64,000 bases of DNA from Paracoccus marinus (lineage in GTDB: Bacteria; Pseudomonadota; Alphaproteobacteria; Rhodobacterales; Rhodobacteraceae), in assembly GCF_007018965.1 (NCBI RefSeq), contig NZ_VJYZ01000018.1, forward strand, positions 124,001 to 188,000, read 5' to 3'. A program made the translations under genes and the position numbers. The number at the start of each line of letters is the position of its first letter. Position 1 is the stretch's first letter. Positions 48,747 to 59,525 of this stretch are shown piece after piece. The notes beneath the pieces were generated by a model. That model had not been told where the DNA came from, made no database searches, and saw only the letters and a list, made by a program, of their open reading frames with translations.

Positions 48747-51026
48747 ATGGAAAAGTTCATCCTCTTCGCGCCCCTGGTCGCCTCGATCATCGCGGGCTTC
48801 GGCTGGCGCGTGATTTCGGAAAAGGGCGCGCAGGTCCTGACCACGATCGTGCTGTTCGCGGCTTGCGCGATGTCCTGGGCGGTGTTCCTGGGCTTTGACG
48901 GCACCGTCCGCCACATCCACGTCATGGACTGGATCGTGACCGAAGGCTTCAACGGCGCGTGGGGCATCCGCATCGACCGGCTGACCGCGATCATGCTGAT
49001 CGTGGTGACGACCGTGTCCGCGCTCGTCCACCTGTATTCGCTGGGCTACATGGCCCACGACGACAACTGGACCGAGGACGAACCCTACCGCGCCCGGTTC
49101 TTCGCCTATCTGTCGTTCTTCACCTTCGCCATGCTGATGCTGGTGACGGCCGACAACCTTCTCCAGATGTTCTTCGGCTGGGAAGGGGTGGGCCTCGCGT
49201 CCTACCTGCTGATCGGCTTCTACTACAAGAAACCCAGCGCCAACGCCGCCGCGATGAAGGCGTTCGTCGTGAACCGCGTCGGCGATTTCGGCTTTCTGCT
49301 CGGCATCTTCGCGCTTTACTGGCTGACCGGCACGATCCAGTTCGACGAGATCTTCGCCGGAGTGCCGCAGATCGCGCAGACGCAGCTGCATTTCCTCTGG
49401 CGCGACTGGAACGCGGCCGAGGTGACGGCGGTGCTGCTGTTCATCGGCGCGATGGGCAAGTCGGCGCAGCTTGGCCTGCACACCTGGCTGCCCGACGCGA
49501 TGGAGGGTCCGACGCCGGTGTCGGCCCTGATCCACGCCGCGACCATGGTGACGGCGGGCGTGTTCCTCGTCTGCCGGATGTCGCCGCTTTATGAATTCGC
49601 GCCGGACGCCAAGGCATTCATCGTGCTGGTCGGCGCCTCGACCGCGTTCTTCGCGGCCACGGTGGGCCTGGTCCAGAACGACATCAAGCGCGTGATCGCC
49701 TATTCGACCTGTTCGCAGCTGGGCTACATGTTCGTGGCCGCGGGCGTCGGCGTCTATTCGGTCGCGATGTTCCACCTGCTGACCCACGCCTTCTTCAAGG
49801 CGATGCTGTTCCTTGGTGCGGGTTCGGTCATCCACGCGATGCACCATGAACAGGACATGCGGAACTACGGCGGTCTGCGGAAGAAGATCCCGCTGACGTT
49901 CTATGCGATGCTGATCGGGACGCTGGCGATCACGGGCGTCGGCATTCCGCTGACCACCATCGGCTTCGCGGGCTTCCTGTCCAAGGACGCGATCATCGAA
50001 AGCGCGTTCGGGGGCGGGGCGACCTATGCCTTCTGGCTGCTGGTCATCTCAGCCATGTTCACCAGCTTCTACAGCTGGCGGCTGATGTTCCTGACCTTCT
50101 TCGGCGCGCCGCGCCCGCAGCAGGTCTGGGACCCGCAGATCAAGGCCGAGGAGGAGATTCAGACTTCCGCCGCCGCCGATCATCATGATGGGCACGCGCA
50201 CGGGCATGGCCATGACGATCACGCCCACGGCCATCACGGCGGCCTGCACGCCTATGAACACGCCCACGAAAGCCCCGCCGTCATGCTGGTGCCGCTGGGC
50301 GTCCTCGCGGTTGGCGCGATCTTCGCGGGAATGGTCTGGTATGCGCCGTTCTTCGGCGACCACCACCGCGTGACCGAGTTCTTCCACATCGCGCAGGCCG
50401 AAGGCCACGGCGAGGCGGGCGCGCCCGCCGACCACGGCGCCGAGGCGGCGCAGCCCGCCGACCACGCGACCGCCCCGGCCGAAACCGCCGAGCCCGCCGC
50501 GGCCCACGCGCCGGAAGGCGAGGGGACCCCGGTCGATGGCGAGGACACGGGCATCCGCACCGATGTCGCGGCCCCGGTCGGCGGCGCGATCTACATGCAC
50601 CCCGACAACCACGTCCTGGACGAGGCGCACCATTCGCCCGTGTGGGTCAAGGCCGCGCCGTTCTTCGCGATGCTCGCGGGTCTCGCGTTGGCGTGGATCA
50701 TGTATATCCGCAACCCGTCCGCGCCCGCGCGGCTGGCTCAGACGCAAAAGCCGCTCTACCGCTTCCTTCTCAATAAGTGGTACTTCGACGAACTGTACGA
50801 CGCCGTGTTCGTGCGGACCGCGCGTTGGCTTGGCCGCGCGCTGTGGCACGGTGGCGACGGGCGGACCATCGACGGCGCGATCAACGGCGTTGCGATGGGC
50901 CTGATCCCGCGCGTCACCCGCTTCGCCGGGCGGGTGCAGTCGGGATATCTGTTCCACTACGCCTTCGGCATGGTGATCGGCCTCGTCGGCCTTCTGATCT
51001 GGGTGATGACGCGGGGCACGCTCTGA
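48747..51026 (+). CDS. nuoL: NADH-quinone oxidoreductase subunit L with histidine-rich loop
   Basis: A proton-pumping antiporter-like subunit at the far end of the complex I membrane arm. The 759 residues exceed the 610-700 usual. Core motifs include [19 protein letters not shown] (about 139-157), the [20 protein letters not shown] proton channel block and [14 protein letters not shown]. From about residue 478 a cytoplasmic/periplasmic loop is packed with His ([20 protein letters not shown]), and residues 545-600 form an Ala/Glu/Pro/His-rich stretch. The long lateral helix and last helix follow. Ten bases separate it from nuoK. Confidence 0.96.
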   Translation: MEKFILFAPLVASIIAGFGWRVISEKGAQVLTTIVLFAACAMSWAVFLGFDGTVRHIHVMDWIVTEGFNGAWGIRIDRLTAIMLIVVTTVSALVHLYSLGYMAHDDNWTEDEPYRARFFAYLSFFTFAMLMLVTADNLLQMFFGWEGVGLASYLLIGFYYKKPSANAAAMKAFVVNRVGDFGFLLGIFALYWLTGTIQFDEIFAGVPQIAQTQLHFLWRDWNAAEVTAVLLFIGAMGKSAQLGLHTWLPDAMEGPTPVSALIHAATMVTAGVFLVCRMSPLYEFAPDAKAFIVLVGASTAFFAATVGLVQNDIKRVIAYSTCSQLGYMFVAAGVGVYSVAMFHLLTHAFFKAMLFLGAGSVIHAMHHEQDMRNYGGLRKKIPLTFYAMLIGTLAITGVGIPLTTIGFAGFLSKDAIIESAFGGGATYAFWLLVISAMFTSFYSWRLMFLTFFGAPRPQQVWDPQIKAEEEIQTSAAADHHDGHAHGHGHDDHAHGHHGGLHAYEHAHESPAVMLVPLGVLAVGAIFAGMVWYAPFFGDHHRVTEFFHIAQAEGHGEAGAPADHGAEAAQPADHATAPAETAEPAAAHAPEGEGTPVDGEDTGIRTDVAAPVGGAIYMHPDNHVLDEAHHSPVWVKAAPFFAMLAGLALAWIMYIRNPSAPARLAQTQKPLYRFLLNKWYFDELYDAVFVRTARWLGRALWHGGDGRTIDGAINGVAMGLIPRVTRFAGRVQSGYLFHYAFGMVIGLVGLLIWVMTRGTL

Positions 51027-51027
51027 A

Positions 51028-52575
51028 ATGACCAACCTTCTGTCCTTCATCACCTTCCTGCCGATCGTGGCGGCGCTGATCCTGGCGCTGCTTCTGCGCG
51101 GCGACGACGAGGCCGCGGCCCGCAACGCCCGCTGGGTGGCGCTGGTCGCGACCACGGCGACGTTCATCCTGTCGTGCTTCGTCCTGGCCGGGTTCGATCC
51201 CCAGAACACCGGGTTCCAGTTCGTCGAGGACCAGCCCTGGATCATGGGCCTGCGCTACAAGATGGGCGTGGACGGCATCTCGATCCTGTTCCTGATGCTG
51301 ACGACGTTCCTGATGCCGCTGGTGGTCCTGTCCACCTGGAAGGTCACCGACCGCGTCAAGGACTACATGATCGCCTTTCTGGTGCTGGAAGGGCTGATGA
51401 TCGGCGTTTTCACCGCGCTCGACCTGTTCCTGTTCTACCTGTTCTTCGAGGCCGGGCTGATCCCGATGTTCCTCATCATCGGGATCTGGGGTGGGGCGAA
51501 CCGGATCTACGCGACGTTCAAGTTCTTCCTTTACACCTTCCTCGGCTCGGTCCTGATGCTGGTCGCGATGGTCACGATGGTCTCGCTTGCCGGCACCACC
51601 GACATCCCGACGCTGATGGGCTTCGATTTCCCCAGCGATCCGATCCCGGTCTTCGGCACCTACCTGCTGGGCGGCACGCAAACGCTGCTGTTCCTCGCGT
51701 TCCTTGCAAGCTTCGCGGTCAAGATGCCGATGTGGCCGGTCCACACCTGGCTGCCCGACGCGCACGTTCAGGCGCCGACGGCGGCGTCGGTGCTGCTGGC
51801 GGCGGTGCTTCTGAAGATGGGCGGTTACGGGTTCCTGCGCTTCAGCCTGCCGATGTTCCCGGAAGCGTCCGCCATCGCCCAGCCCGCGATCCTGTGGCTG
51901 TCGGCCATCGCCATCGTCTACACGAGCCTTGTCGCGCTGGTGCAGACCGACATGAAGAAGCTGATCGCGTACTCGTCGGTCGCGCACATGGGCTACGTGA
52001 CCATGGGCATCTTCGCCGCCAACCAGGCGGGCGTGGACGGCGCGATCTTCCAGATGATCAGCCACGGCTTCGTGTCGGGCGCGCTGTTCCTGCTGGTCGG
52101 GGTGATCTACGACCAGCTTCACACGCGCGAGATCGACGCCTATGGCGGGCTTGCGAACCGGATGCCGATCTATGCGCTGATCTTCCTTTTCTTCACCATG
52201 GCGAACGTGGGCCTGCCGGGCACCAGCGGCTTCGTGGGCGAGTTCATGACGCTGCTCGGCACCTTCCGGGTCAACACCTGGGTGGCGCTGGTCGCGACCT
52301 CGGGCGTGATCCTGTCGGCTGCCTATGCGCTGTGGCTTTACCGCCGGGTGGCGCTTGGCGATCTCATCAAGGGCAGCCTCATGTCCATGCGCGAGATGTC
52401 GCCGCGCGAGCGCTGGATCTTCGTCCCGCTGATCGCCATGACGCTGCTTCTGGGCGTCTACCCGCGCGCCGTCACCGACATCACCCGGCCCGCCGTCGCG
52501 GCGCTGCTTCAAGACTATCACGCCAGCCTGCCTGCGCCCGCGCCCGTCGCGGTCGTGGCCACGGCCGGCCACTAA
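51028..52575 (+). CDS. nuoM: NADH-quinone oxidoreductase subunit M
   Basis: A second antiporter-like, proton-translocating membrane subunit of complex I, 515 residues and about 14 helices. Typical blocks are [20 protein letters not shown] with the key Glu, [20 protein letters not shown] (about 230-249) and [18 protein letters not shown]. The end carries [20 protein letters not shown]. It begins one base after the nuoL stop. Confidence 0.98.
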   Translation: MTNLLSFITFLPIVAALILALLLRGDDEAAARNARWVALVATTATFILSCFVLAGFDPQNTGFQFVEDQPWIMGLRYKMGVDGISILFLMLTTFLMPLVVLSTWKVTDRVKDYMIAFLVLEGLMIGVFTALDLFLFYLFFEAGLIPMFLIIGIWGGANRIYATFKFFLYTFLGSVLMLVAMVTMVSLAGTTDIPTLMGFDFPSDPIPVFGTYLLGGTQTLLFLAFLASFAVKMPMWPVHTWLPDAHVQAPTAASVLLAAVLLKMGGYGFLRFSLPMFPEASAIAQPAILWLSAIAIVYTSLVALVQTDMKKLIAYSSVAHMGYVTMGIFAANQAGVDGAIFQMISHGFVSGALFLLVGVIYDQLHTREIDAYGGLANRMPIYALIFLFFTMANVGLPGTSGFVGEFMTLLGTFRVNTWVALVATSGVILSAAYALWLYRRVALGDLIKGSLMSMREMSPRERWIFVPLIAMTLLLGVYPRAVTDITRPAVAALLQDYHASLPAPAPVAVVATAGH

Positions 52576-52587
52576 GGGGGCGCGGCC

Positions 52588-54099
52588 ATGACCTCGCTTG
52601 ATTTCTGGACCGTCCTGCCCGAAGCGGCGCTGGCGCTGTTCACGCTGGTGGCGCTGCTTCTGGGGTCGTTCACCGGCAAGGACGCGCAGGGCCGCACGAT
52701 CCTGTGGCTGACCGTCGTCGCGCTGCTGGTCGCCGCCCTCGCCATCGGCCGGGGCTGGGGGGCCGCGCCCGACGGGCCCGAGGGCGGGCAGGCGTTCTTC
52801 GGCATGTTCATCGACGACGGCTTTGCCCGCTTCGCCAAGATCGTGATCCTGATCTCCGCCGCTGCCGTCCTGGGGATGAGCGTCGATTACCTGTCGCGCC
52901 ACGGCATGATGCGGTTCGAGCTGCCGTTGCTGGTCGTCCTCGCCGTCATCGGCATGATGGTGATGGTGTCGGCCGGCGATCTCCTGACGCTCTACATGGG
53001 GCTGGAGCTGCAGTCGCTGGCGCTTTACGTCGTGGCCGCCCTGCGCCGCGACAGCGTCCGTTCGTCCGAGGCGGGGCTCAAGTACTTCGTGCTCGGCTCG
53101 CTCAGCTCCGGGATGCTGCTTTACGGCGCGTCGCTGGTCTATGGCTTTGCAGGCACGACCAACCTTGCGGCGATCGCGAACGTGGTGGTCAGCGGCCAGC
53201 TTCCGATCGGGCTGCTGTTCGGGATGGTGTTCCTGCTGGTCGGCCTTGCGTTCAAGGTCAGCGCGGTGCCGTTCCACATGTGGACGCCCGACGTCTACGA
53301 GGGCTCGCCCACGCCGGTGACCGCGTTCTTCGCGACCGCGCCCAAGGTGGCCGCGATGGCGCTGCTGGCGCGGCTGATGTTCGGCGGCTTCGGCAACGCC
53401 ATCGGCGACTGGACGCAGATCGTCGCGCTGCTCGCCGTGCTGTCGATGTTCCTGGGCTCGATCGCCGGGATCGGCCAGCGCGACATCAAGCGGCTGATGG
53501 CCTATTCCTCGATCTCGCACATGGGCTTCGCGCTGGTGGGCCTGGCCGCGGGCACGGCGGTCGGGGTTCAGGCGATGCTGCTTTACATGGCGATCTATGC
53601 CGTGATGGGGGTCGGCAGCTTCGCCTTTATCCTGTCGATGGAACGCAACGGCCGTCCCGTGACCGGGCTCGACGACCTGAACCTGCTGGCGCGCACCGAG
53701 CCGTTGAAGGCGGCGGCCATGCTGATCCTGCTGTTCAGCCTGGCGGGTGTGCCGCCGTTCCTGGGCTTCTTCGCCAAGTTCGCGGTGCTGTCGGCGGCGG
53801 TCGATGCGGGGCTTGGCTGGCTGGCCGTTCTGGGCGTGATCGCGTCGGTGATCGGCGCGTTCTATTACCTGCGGATCGTCTACTACATGTATTTCGGGGC
53901 CGAGCGTGACGGCGTGCTGACCACCCGCATGGGCGGGTTCCAGTGGCTGGCGCTGGTCGGATCGGCCGCGATCATGACGCTGGGCGCGGTCAGCATGCTG
54001 GGCGTGGACGACGCGGCGGGCCGCGCGGCGGCGACGCTGGTCGCGGAAAAGCCTGCCGTGGCGGACCCGGTCGCGGTGGCGACGGCCCACGTTGACTGA
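52588..54099 (+). CDS. nuoN: NADH-quinone oxidoreductase subunit N
   Basis: The third antiporter-like subunit, 503 residues. Conserved points include [20 protein letters not shown] (about 133-152, with the Glu), [20 protein letters not shown] (about 220-239) and [18 protein letters not shown] short Ala/Val-rich C-terminal segment follows the last helix. A 12-base gap separates it from nuoM, and it overlaps the next gene by eight bases, so birA, coaX and rnj are probably read through from the nuo promoter. Confidence 0.97.
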   Translation: MTSLDFWTVLPEAALALFTLVALLLGSFTGKDAQGRTILWLTVVALLVAALAIGRGWGAAPDGPEGGQAFFGMFIDDGFARFAKIVILISAAAVLGMSVDYLSRHGMMRFELPLLVVLAVIGMMVMVSAGDLLTLYMGLELQSLALYVVAALRRDSVRSSEAGLKYFVLGSLSSGMLLYGASLVYGFAGTTNLAAIANVVVSGQLPIGLLFGMVFLLVGLAFKVSAVPFHMWTPDVYEGSPTPVTAFFATAPKVAAMALLARLMFGGFGNAIGDWTQIVALLAVLSMFLGSIAGIGQRDIKRLMAYSSISHMGFALVGLAAGTAVGVQAMLLYMAIYAVMGVGSFAFILSMERNGRPVTGLDDLNLLARTEPLKAAAMLILLFSLAGVPPFLGFFAKFAVLSAAVDAGLGWLAVLGVIASVIGAFYYLRIVYYMYFGAERDGVLTTRMGGFQWLALVGSAAIMTLGAVSMLGVDDAAGRAAATLVAEKPAVADPVAVATAHVD

Positions 54100-54874
54100 C
54101 ACCCGCCCTGCGGCCTGGCCCGATGGCGTGGCGCGCCACGTCCTCGACCGCACCGACAGCACCAACGCCCACGCGATGCGGCTGGCGCCGCAGCTCAGCG
54201 GGCCCGCGTGGATCATGGCGCGGGAACAGACCGCCGGCCGGGGCAGGCGCGGGCGGCCCTGGGTCATGCCCCCCGGCAACTTCGCGGCGACGCTGGTGAT
54301 GCGGCCGTCGGGGCAGGCGCAGGACGCCGCGCGGCTGGGCTTCGTCGCCGGGCTCGCCGTCCATGACGCGCTGGCGGCGGCCTGCGGGCCTGCGGCGCGG
54401 CTCGCGATCAAGTGGCCCAACGACGTGCTGCTGAACGGCGGCAAGGTGTCGGGCATCCTGCTGGAGGGGCTTGGCGCGGGCGGCACGGCCGGCGTCGACC
54501 TGCTGGCCGTGGGGATCGGCGTCAACCTGGCCGCGGCACCGGCCGCGGCCGAGGTCGAGGCCGACGCGCTGCCGCCCGTCTCGGTCGCGTCCGAAACCGG
54601 GCACGCGGTTTCGCCCGACGACTTTCTGGACCTGCTCGCCCCGGCCTTCGCCCACTGGCAGGCGCGGCTGGCTCGGGACGGCTTTTCCCCCGTTCGCGCC
54701 GCCTGGATGGCGCGGGCCGCGAAGCTGGGCCAGACGATCACCGCCCGCACCGGCCACCATACCCGCAGCGGGCGCTTCGACGGCATCGACGAGGCGGGCG
54801 CGCTGATCCTGACGACGGCGCAGGGGCGCGAAGTCGTGCCCGCCGCTGACATCTACTTCGCGGAAGGCGCCTGA
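54092..54874 (+). CDS. birA: biotin-[acetyl-CoA-carboxylase] ligase
   Basis: Attaches biotin to the carboxylase carrier protein. The 260-residue enzyme has the conserved [11 protein letters not shown] near residue 25, the biotinyl-AMP loop GRGRRGRPW (about 50-58) and [19 protein letters not shown] (about 110-128). It lacks the N-terminal DNA-binding domain of E. coli BirA, so it is a ligase only, not a repressor. The start is a TTG at 54092 inside the nuoN end; no ATG near the N-terminus retains the DSTN motif with enough sequence. It lies one base before coaX. Confidence 0.93.
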   Translation: MTDTRPAAWPDGVARHVLDRTDSTNAHAMRLAPQLSGPAWIMAREQTAGRGRRGRPWVMPPGNFAATLVMRPSGQAQDAARLGFVAGLAVHDALAAACGPAARLAIKWPNDVLLNGGKVSGILLEGLGAGGTAGVDLLAVGIGVNLAAAPAAAEVEADALPPVSVASETGHAVSPDDFLDLLAPAFAHWQARLARDGFSPVRAAWMARAAKLGQTITARTGHHTRSGRFDGIDEAGALILTTAQGREVVPAADIYFAEGA

Positions 54875-54875
54875 C

Positions 54876-55655
54876 ATGCTTCTGTGCATCGACACCGGCA
54901 ACACCAACACCGTGTTCTCGATCTGGGACGGGAACAGCTTCCTCGGCCACTGGCGCATCTCGACCGACCACCTGCGGACGGCCGACGAATACTTCGTCTG
55001 GCTGTCCTCGATGATCGCGCTGCGCAAGCTGGACGTGTCGATCGACGCCTGCATCATCAGCTCGACCGTGCCGCGCGTGGTGTTCAACCTGCGCGTCCTC
55101 TGCAACCGCTACTTCGACCTGCGGCCGCTGGTGGTGGGCAAGCCCGACTGCCTGCTCCCGGTCCAGCCCCGCGTGGACGAAGGGACGACGGTGGGCCCTG
55201 ACCGGCTGGTGAACACCTGGGCCGCGTTCGACCGCTACGGCCCCGACCTGACGGTGGTCGATTTCGGCACCGCCACCACCTTTGACGTGGTGGACATCGA
55301 CGGGGCCTATGTCGGCGGGGTGATCGCGCCCGGCGTGAACCTGTCGCTCGAGGCGCTGCACATGGGGGCTGCGTCCCTGCCGCACGTGGACGTGACCCAG
55401 CCGCAGCAGGTGATCGGCACGAATACGGTTGCCTGCATCCAGTCGGGCGTGTTCTGGGGCTATGTCGGCCTTGTCCGCGAAATCTGCGCGCGGATCCAGG
55501 GCGAACGCGGCCGCAAGATGACGGTTATTGCAACCGGGGGACTGGCCCCGTTGTTCGACCAGGCTGACGGTCTGTTCCACAGCTGGGACGAAGATCTGAC
55601 GATGCACGGGCTTCGGCTCATCCACGATTACAACAAGGAGATGGGCAATGGCTGA
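54876..55655 (+). CDS. coaX: type III pantothenate kinase
   Basis: Phosphorylates pantothenate in the first step of coenzyme A synthesis; type III enzymes resist feedback by CoA. The 259-residue protein of the ASKHA fold opens with the phosphate loop CIDTGNTNTVFSIWDG (residues 4-19), then GPDRLVNTWAAFDRYG and VDFGTATTFDVVD with the catalytic Asp, and PGVNLSLEALHMGAASLP. It overlaps rnj by eight bases. The order nuoN-birA-coaX-rnj recurs in alphaproteobacteria. Confidence 0.96.
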   Translation: MLLCIDTGNTNTVFSIWDGNSFLGHWRISTDHLRTADEYFVWLSSMIALRKLDVSIDACIISSTVPRVVFNLRVLCNRYFDLRPLVVGKPDCLLPVQPRVDEGTTVGPDRLVNTWAAFDRYGPDLTVVDFGTATTFDVVDIDGAYVGGVIAPGVNLSLEALHMGAASLPHVDVTQPQQVIGTNTVACIQSGVFWGYVGLVREICARIQGERGRKMTVIATGGLAPLFDQADGLFHSWDEDLTMHGLRLIHDYNKEMGNG

Positions 55656-57321
55656 GCGCCTGATCTATCTGCCGCTGGGCGGCGCGGGCGAAATCGGGAT
55701 GAACGCCTATGTCTACGGCTACGGCGAGCCGGGGCGCGAACGCCTGATCCTCGTCGATCTGGGCGTGACCTTCGGCGACATGGACAGCGCGCCGGGGATC
55801 GACCTCATCATGGCCGACATGGGCTGGCTGGAAGACAACCGCGACCGGCTCGAGGCGATCTTCATCACCCACGGGCACGAGGATCACGTGGGCGCGCTGG
55901 GGCTGCTTTACGGCCGCCTGAAGGTGCCGGTCTATGCCCGCCGCTTCACCGGCACGCTGGCGCGGATGAAGATGGAAGAGGCGGGCCAGCCCACCGACAA
56001 GCTTCGCATCGTCGCCCCCCGGCCCGAAATCGTGCATGCCGGTCCCTTCGACGTGCAGTTCGTGCCGCTGAGCCACTCGATCCCCGAAAGCTCGGCGCTC
56101 ATCATCGACACGCCGGCGGGGCGCGTCGTGCATACCGGCGACTTCAAGCTGGACGGAACCCCGGTCGTAGGCGAGCCCTTCGACCCGATGCTGTTCCACG
56201 AGATCGCGAACGAACGCCCGGTCAAGGTGCTGGCCTGCGATTCCACCAACGTGTTCAGCCCCAACCCCGGCCGGTCCGAGGCGATGCTGGCCAACCCGCT
56301 GCTCGACTTCGTCGTGGCGCAGAAGCAGATGGTCGTGGCGACCACCTTCGCGTCGAACGTGGCGCGGTTGAAGACGCTGGCGGATGCGGGCATCGCCGCC
56401 GGGCGGCAGATCTGCCTCCTGGGCCGCGCGATGCGCAAGATGGTGACGGCGGCGATCGAAACCGGCGTCCTGACCAGTTTCCCCGACGTGATCGGCCCCG
56501 AACAGGCGGCGGAGCTTCCGCGCAACAAGGTCATGCTGATCGTCACCGGCAGCCAGGGCGAGCGCCGCGCCGCATCCATGCAGCTGTCGATGGGCCGGTA
56601 CCTTGGGCTCGAGCTGAAGGAAGGCGACAGCTTCCTGTTCTCGAGCCGGACGATCCCGGGGAACGAGCGCCCCGTGATCCGCATCATGAACAACCTCAGC
56701 CGCCGCGGCGTGGACGTGTTCGATGCCGATGACGGGTTCTACCACGTCTCGGGCCACGCGAACCGGCCCGACCTGCAGGCCGTCCACGACCTGCTGAAGC
56801 CCGAAATCCTGATCCCCATGCACGGCGAGCACATGCACCTGCGCGAGCACGCAGCCCTCGGTCAGGCCAAGGGGATCGCGACCGCCATCGCCACCAACGG
56901 CACGATGCTGGACCTGACGGGTGCCACGCCGCGCGTGGTGGACGACGTGGCGACCGGCCGGCTGTATCTGGACGGCACGGTGCTGATCGGGGCGATGGAC
57001 GGGATCGTCCGCGACCGCATCCGCATGGCGCTGAACGGCCACGCGACCGTGTCGATCATCATCGACGAGAACGACGAGCCGCTGCCCGACGCCTGGGTGG
57101 AAACCATGGGTCTGGCGCAGCAGGGCCGCGCGGGCGTGCCGCTGGCGCGTCACCTGGAATCCGAGCTGGCCGAGTTCCTGGACCGGGTCGATGCCCGCAC
57201 AGTCATGGACGACAAGAAGCTGGACGAGGCGATACGCAAGATCACCCGCAACGTCGCCATGGAAGAGATCGGCAAGAAGCCCGAGGTCAAGGTCATCATC
57301 AGCCGCCTCGCCGCGGACTGA
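55648..57321 (+). CDS. ribonuclease J
   Basis: A metallo-beta-lactamase/beta-CASP ribonuclease with 5'-3' exo- and endonuclease activity in RNA maturation and decay. The 557-residue protein has LGGAGEIGMNAYVYGYG at the start, the metal motif THGHEDHVGALG near residue 74, PLSHSIPESSALII, HTGDFKLDG, and the beta-CASP/motif C block FYHVSGHANRPD near residue 370 with PMHGEHMHLREH. The C-terminal 120 residues are the small J-specific domain. It is the last of a run of tightly packed genes that start with nuo. Confidence 0.95.
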   Translation: MAERLIYLPLGGAGEIGMNAYVYGYGEPGRERLILVDLGVTFGDMDSAPGIDLIMADMGWLEDNRDRLEAIFITHGHEDHVGALGLLYGRLKVPVYARRFTGTLARMKMEEAGQPTDKLRIVAPRPEIVHAGPFDVQFVPLSHSIPESSALIIDTPAGRVVHTGDFKLDGTPVVGEPFDPMLFHEIANERPVKVLACDSTNVFSPNPGRSEAMLANPLLDFVVAQKQMVVATTFASNVARLKTLADAGIAAGRQICLLGRAMRKMVTAAIETGVLTSFPDVIGPEQAAELPRNKVMLIVTGSQGERRAASMQLSMGRYLGLELKEGDSFLFSSRTIPGNERPVIRIMNNLSRRGVDVFDADDGFYHVSGHANRPDLQAVHDLLKPEILIPMHGEHMHLREHAALGQAKGIATAIATNGTMLDLTGATPRVVDDVATGRLYLDGTVLIGAMDGIVRDRIRMALNGHATVSIIIDENDEPLPDAWVETMGLAQQGRAGVPLARHLESELAEFLDRVDARTVMDDKKLDEAIRKITRNVAMEEIGKKPEVKVIISRLAAD

Positions 57322-57381
57322 CGCCGAGAGCGGGGCGGGCAGGCACTTGACCTCCGCCCCGCCGCGCGGCATCGCCCGCCC

Positions 57382-58077
57382 ATGACCGAGTTCGACCCGA
57401 CCCCGCCCCGCCGCAACTTCTACGGCCGCCGCCACGGCAAGACCCTGCGGCAAAGCCAGAAGGGCTACCTGTCCGAGGACCTGGGCGACCTGCGCCCGCG
57501 CGGGATCACGGTCCACGAGAATCCGGACCGCACGCCGGTCGACCCGCGCGCGATCTTCGGCGACGACCGGCCGCTGTGGCTGGAGGTCGGGTTCGGCGGC
57601 GGCGAGCACATGGTCGCGATGGCCGCGCGCTATCCCGGTATCGGCATCATCGGCTGCGAGCCGTTCATCAACGGCGTGGCGATGCTGCTGGGCAAGATCC
57701 GCGCGGCGGGGGTGACGAACGTGTCCGTCCATCCAGGCGACGCGCGAGACCTGATGGACGTGTTCCCCGACGCCTCGATCGCGCGGGCGTTCCTGAACTA
57801 TCCCGACCCCTGGCCCAAGGCGCGCCATCACCGCCGCCGCTTCGTCACGCCCGAGCATCTGGTGCCGCTGCACCGCGTGCTGGCACCGGGGGCGGAGTTC
57901 CGGGTCGCGACCGACATCCCCGACTACATGCGCCAGACGCTTGAAGAGGTGCCGAAGGCGGGCTTCACGCTGGTCGCTGAAGGACCCGAGGCGTGGGACG
58001 ACTGGCATTCGACGCGCTACGAGCAGAAGGCGCTGCGCGAGGGCCGCGCGCCCCACTACGCGACGTTCCGGCGGTAG
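57382..58077 (+). CDS. trmB: tRNA (guanine-N7)-methyltransferase
   Basis: Methylates G46 in tRNA using AdoMet. The 231-residue protein has RNFYGRRHGKTLRQSQKGYL at the N-terminus, the AdoMet loop LEVGFGGGEHM (about residue 68), GCEPFINGVA, and the signature FLNYPDPWPKARHHRRRFVT (about 137-156) that defines the family. It lies 60 bases after rnj and is likely a separate short unit. Confidence 0.96.
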   Translation: MTEFDPTPPRRNFYGRRHGKTLRQSQKGYLSEDLGDLRPRGITVHENPDRTPVDPRAIFGDDRPLWLEVGFGGGEHMVAMAARYPGIGIIGCEPFINGVAMLLGKIRAAGVTNVSVHPGDARDLMDVFPDASIARAFLNYPDPWPKARHHRRRFVTPEHLVPLHRVLAPGAEFRVATDIPDYMRQTLEEVPKAGFTLVAEGPEAWDDWHSTRYEQKALREGRAPHYATFRR

Positions 58078-58081
58078 GCGC

Positions 58082-58117
58082 GGCGCCTCCGGCGGGGATA
58101 TTTCGGGACAGAAGATG
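58082..58117. repeat. candidate intergenic repeat element with short hairpin
   Basis: Just after the trmB stop the sequence has CGCC-TCC-GGCG (a tight 4-bp hairpin, 58085-58095) followed by GGGATATTTCGGGACAGAAG. From memory, similar hairpin-plus-TATTT strings recur between genes in Rhodobacteraceae genomes, but this could not be checked and only one copy is in the window. It may act as a terminator-like mark for trmB. Confidence 0.35.
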
Positions 58118-58168
58118 GCAGGGCCGCGCCGCCCGCGCTAGTGTCGCGCCCGAACACGAGGAGCCGCC

Positions 58169-59500
58169 ATGCCGCACGACGCAGAACCCACGCCGTTGAC
58201 CGCCCGCCGCGCCGGACCGCTGAGGGGGGAGGCGCGGGTGCCCGGCGACAAGTCAGTGAGCCACCGGGCGCTGATACTCGGCGCGCTGTCGGTGGGCGAG
58301 ACGCGGATCACGGGGCTTCTGGAAGGGCAGGACGTGTTGGACACCGCGCGCGCGATGCAGGCGTTCGGGGCCGAGGTCGAGCGGCTGGGCGAGGGTGCGT
58401 GGTCGGTTCACGGGGTGGGCGTCGGCGGGTTCGCCGAGCCTGCGGGCGTGATCGACTGCGGCAATTCCGGGACCGGTGTGCGGCTCATCATGGGGGCGAT
58501 GGCGACGACGCCGATCGTTGCGACGTTCACCGGCGACGCCAGCCTGTCACGGCGGCCGATGGGGCGGATCACCGATCCCCTGCGGCTGTTCGGGGCCGAG
58601 GTGACGGCGCGCGGGGGCGGGCTGCTGCCGGTCACGATCCTGGGCGCGGCGGATCCCGTGCCGGTGCGCTATGCGACGCCCGTCGCCAGTGCGCAGATCA
58701 AGTCGGCGGTGCTGCTGGCCGGGCTGAACGCGCCCGCGCAGACCGTGGTGATCGAGGCGGAGCCCACGCGCGACCATACCGAACGAATGCTTGCGGGCTT
58801 CGGCGCCACCATCCGCACCGAGATCACGGACGAGGGCCGCGTCATCACCCTGACCGGCCAGCCCGAATTGCGGGCGCACGCGGTGGCGGTGCCGCGCGAC
58901 CCGAGCTCGGCCGCGTTCCCGGTGGCGGCGGCGCTGCTGGTGCCGGGGTCCGAGACTCGGGTGCCGGGCGTCAGCCGCAATCCGACGCGGGACGGGTTCT
59001 ACGTCACGCTCACCGAAATGGGCGCGGACCTGACCTGGGAAAACGAGCGCGAGGAGGGCGGCGAGCCGGTCGCGGACCTGGTCGTGCGCCATTCGGCCCT
59101 GCGCGGGGTCGAGGTCCCGCCCGAGCGCGCCGCGAGCATGATCGACGAGTTCCCGATCCTGTCGGTGGTGGCGGCGCTGGCTCAGGGCACCACGGTCATG
59201 CACGGCGTGGCCGAGCTGCGGGTCAAGGAAAGCGACCGCATCGACGCGATGGCCCGCGGCCTGAAGGCGAACGGGGTCAAGGTCGAGGAGACGCGGGACA
59301 GCCTGACCGTTCACGGCACGGGCGAGGTTCGGGGCGGGGCGACCTGCCTGACCCATCTCGACCACCGGATCGCAATGAGCTTTCTCGTCCTCGGCATGGC
59401 GGCGCGCGATCCGGTCACGGTGGACGACGCGGGCCCGATTGCGACGAGCTTTCCGGACTTCCTGCCGCTGATGCGGGCGCTCGGGGCCGATATCGGCTGA
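58169..59500 (+). CDS. aroA: 3-phosphoshikimate 1-carboxyvinyltransferase (class II EPSP synthase)
   Basis: Joins phosphoenolpyruvate to shikimate-3-P in the shikimate pathway. The 443-residue protein is of the CP4 (class II) type: it has [20 protein letters not shown] near residue 26, [49 protein letters not shown] and [18 protein letters not shown]. In the PEP-site loop it reads [12 protein letters not shown], with Gly where glyphosate-tolerant CP4 has Ala (GNAATG). GAGGAG lies six bases before the ATG. Confidence 0.97.
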   Translation: MPHDAEPTPLTARRAGPLRGEARVPGDKSVSHRALILGALSVGETRITGLLEGQDVLDTARAMQAFGAEVERLGEGAWSVHGVGVGGFAEPAGVIDCGNSGTGVRLIMGAMATTPIVATFTGDASLSRRPMGRITDPLRLFGAEVTARGGGLLPVTILGAADPVPVRYATPVASAQIKSAVLLAGLNAPAQTVVIEAEPTRDHTERMLAGFGATIRTEITDEGRVITLTGQPELRAHAVAVPRDPSSAAFPVAAALLVPGSETRVPGVSRNPTRDGFYVTLTEMGADLTWENEREEGGEPVADLVVRHSALRGVEVPPERAASMIDEFPILSVVAALAQGTTVMHGVAELRVKESDRIDAMARGLKANGVKVEETRDSLTVHGTGEVRGGATCLTHLDHRIAMSFLVLGMAARDPVTVDDAGPIATSFPDFLPLMRALGADIG

Positions 59501-59525
59501 GTGCCCGCCCCCGATTTGCCGTCGG

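Noticed and set aside
50914-54852. A 3.9 kb open frame on the minus strand, antisense to nuoM, nuoN and birA
   Set aside because: It is the mirror of strong GC bias at third codon positions in the sense genes; the translation is Arg/His/Gln/Asp-rich low-complexity sequence with no domain, ribosome site or promoter.
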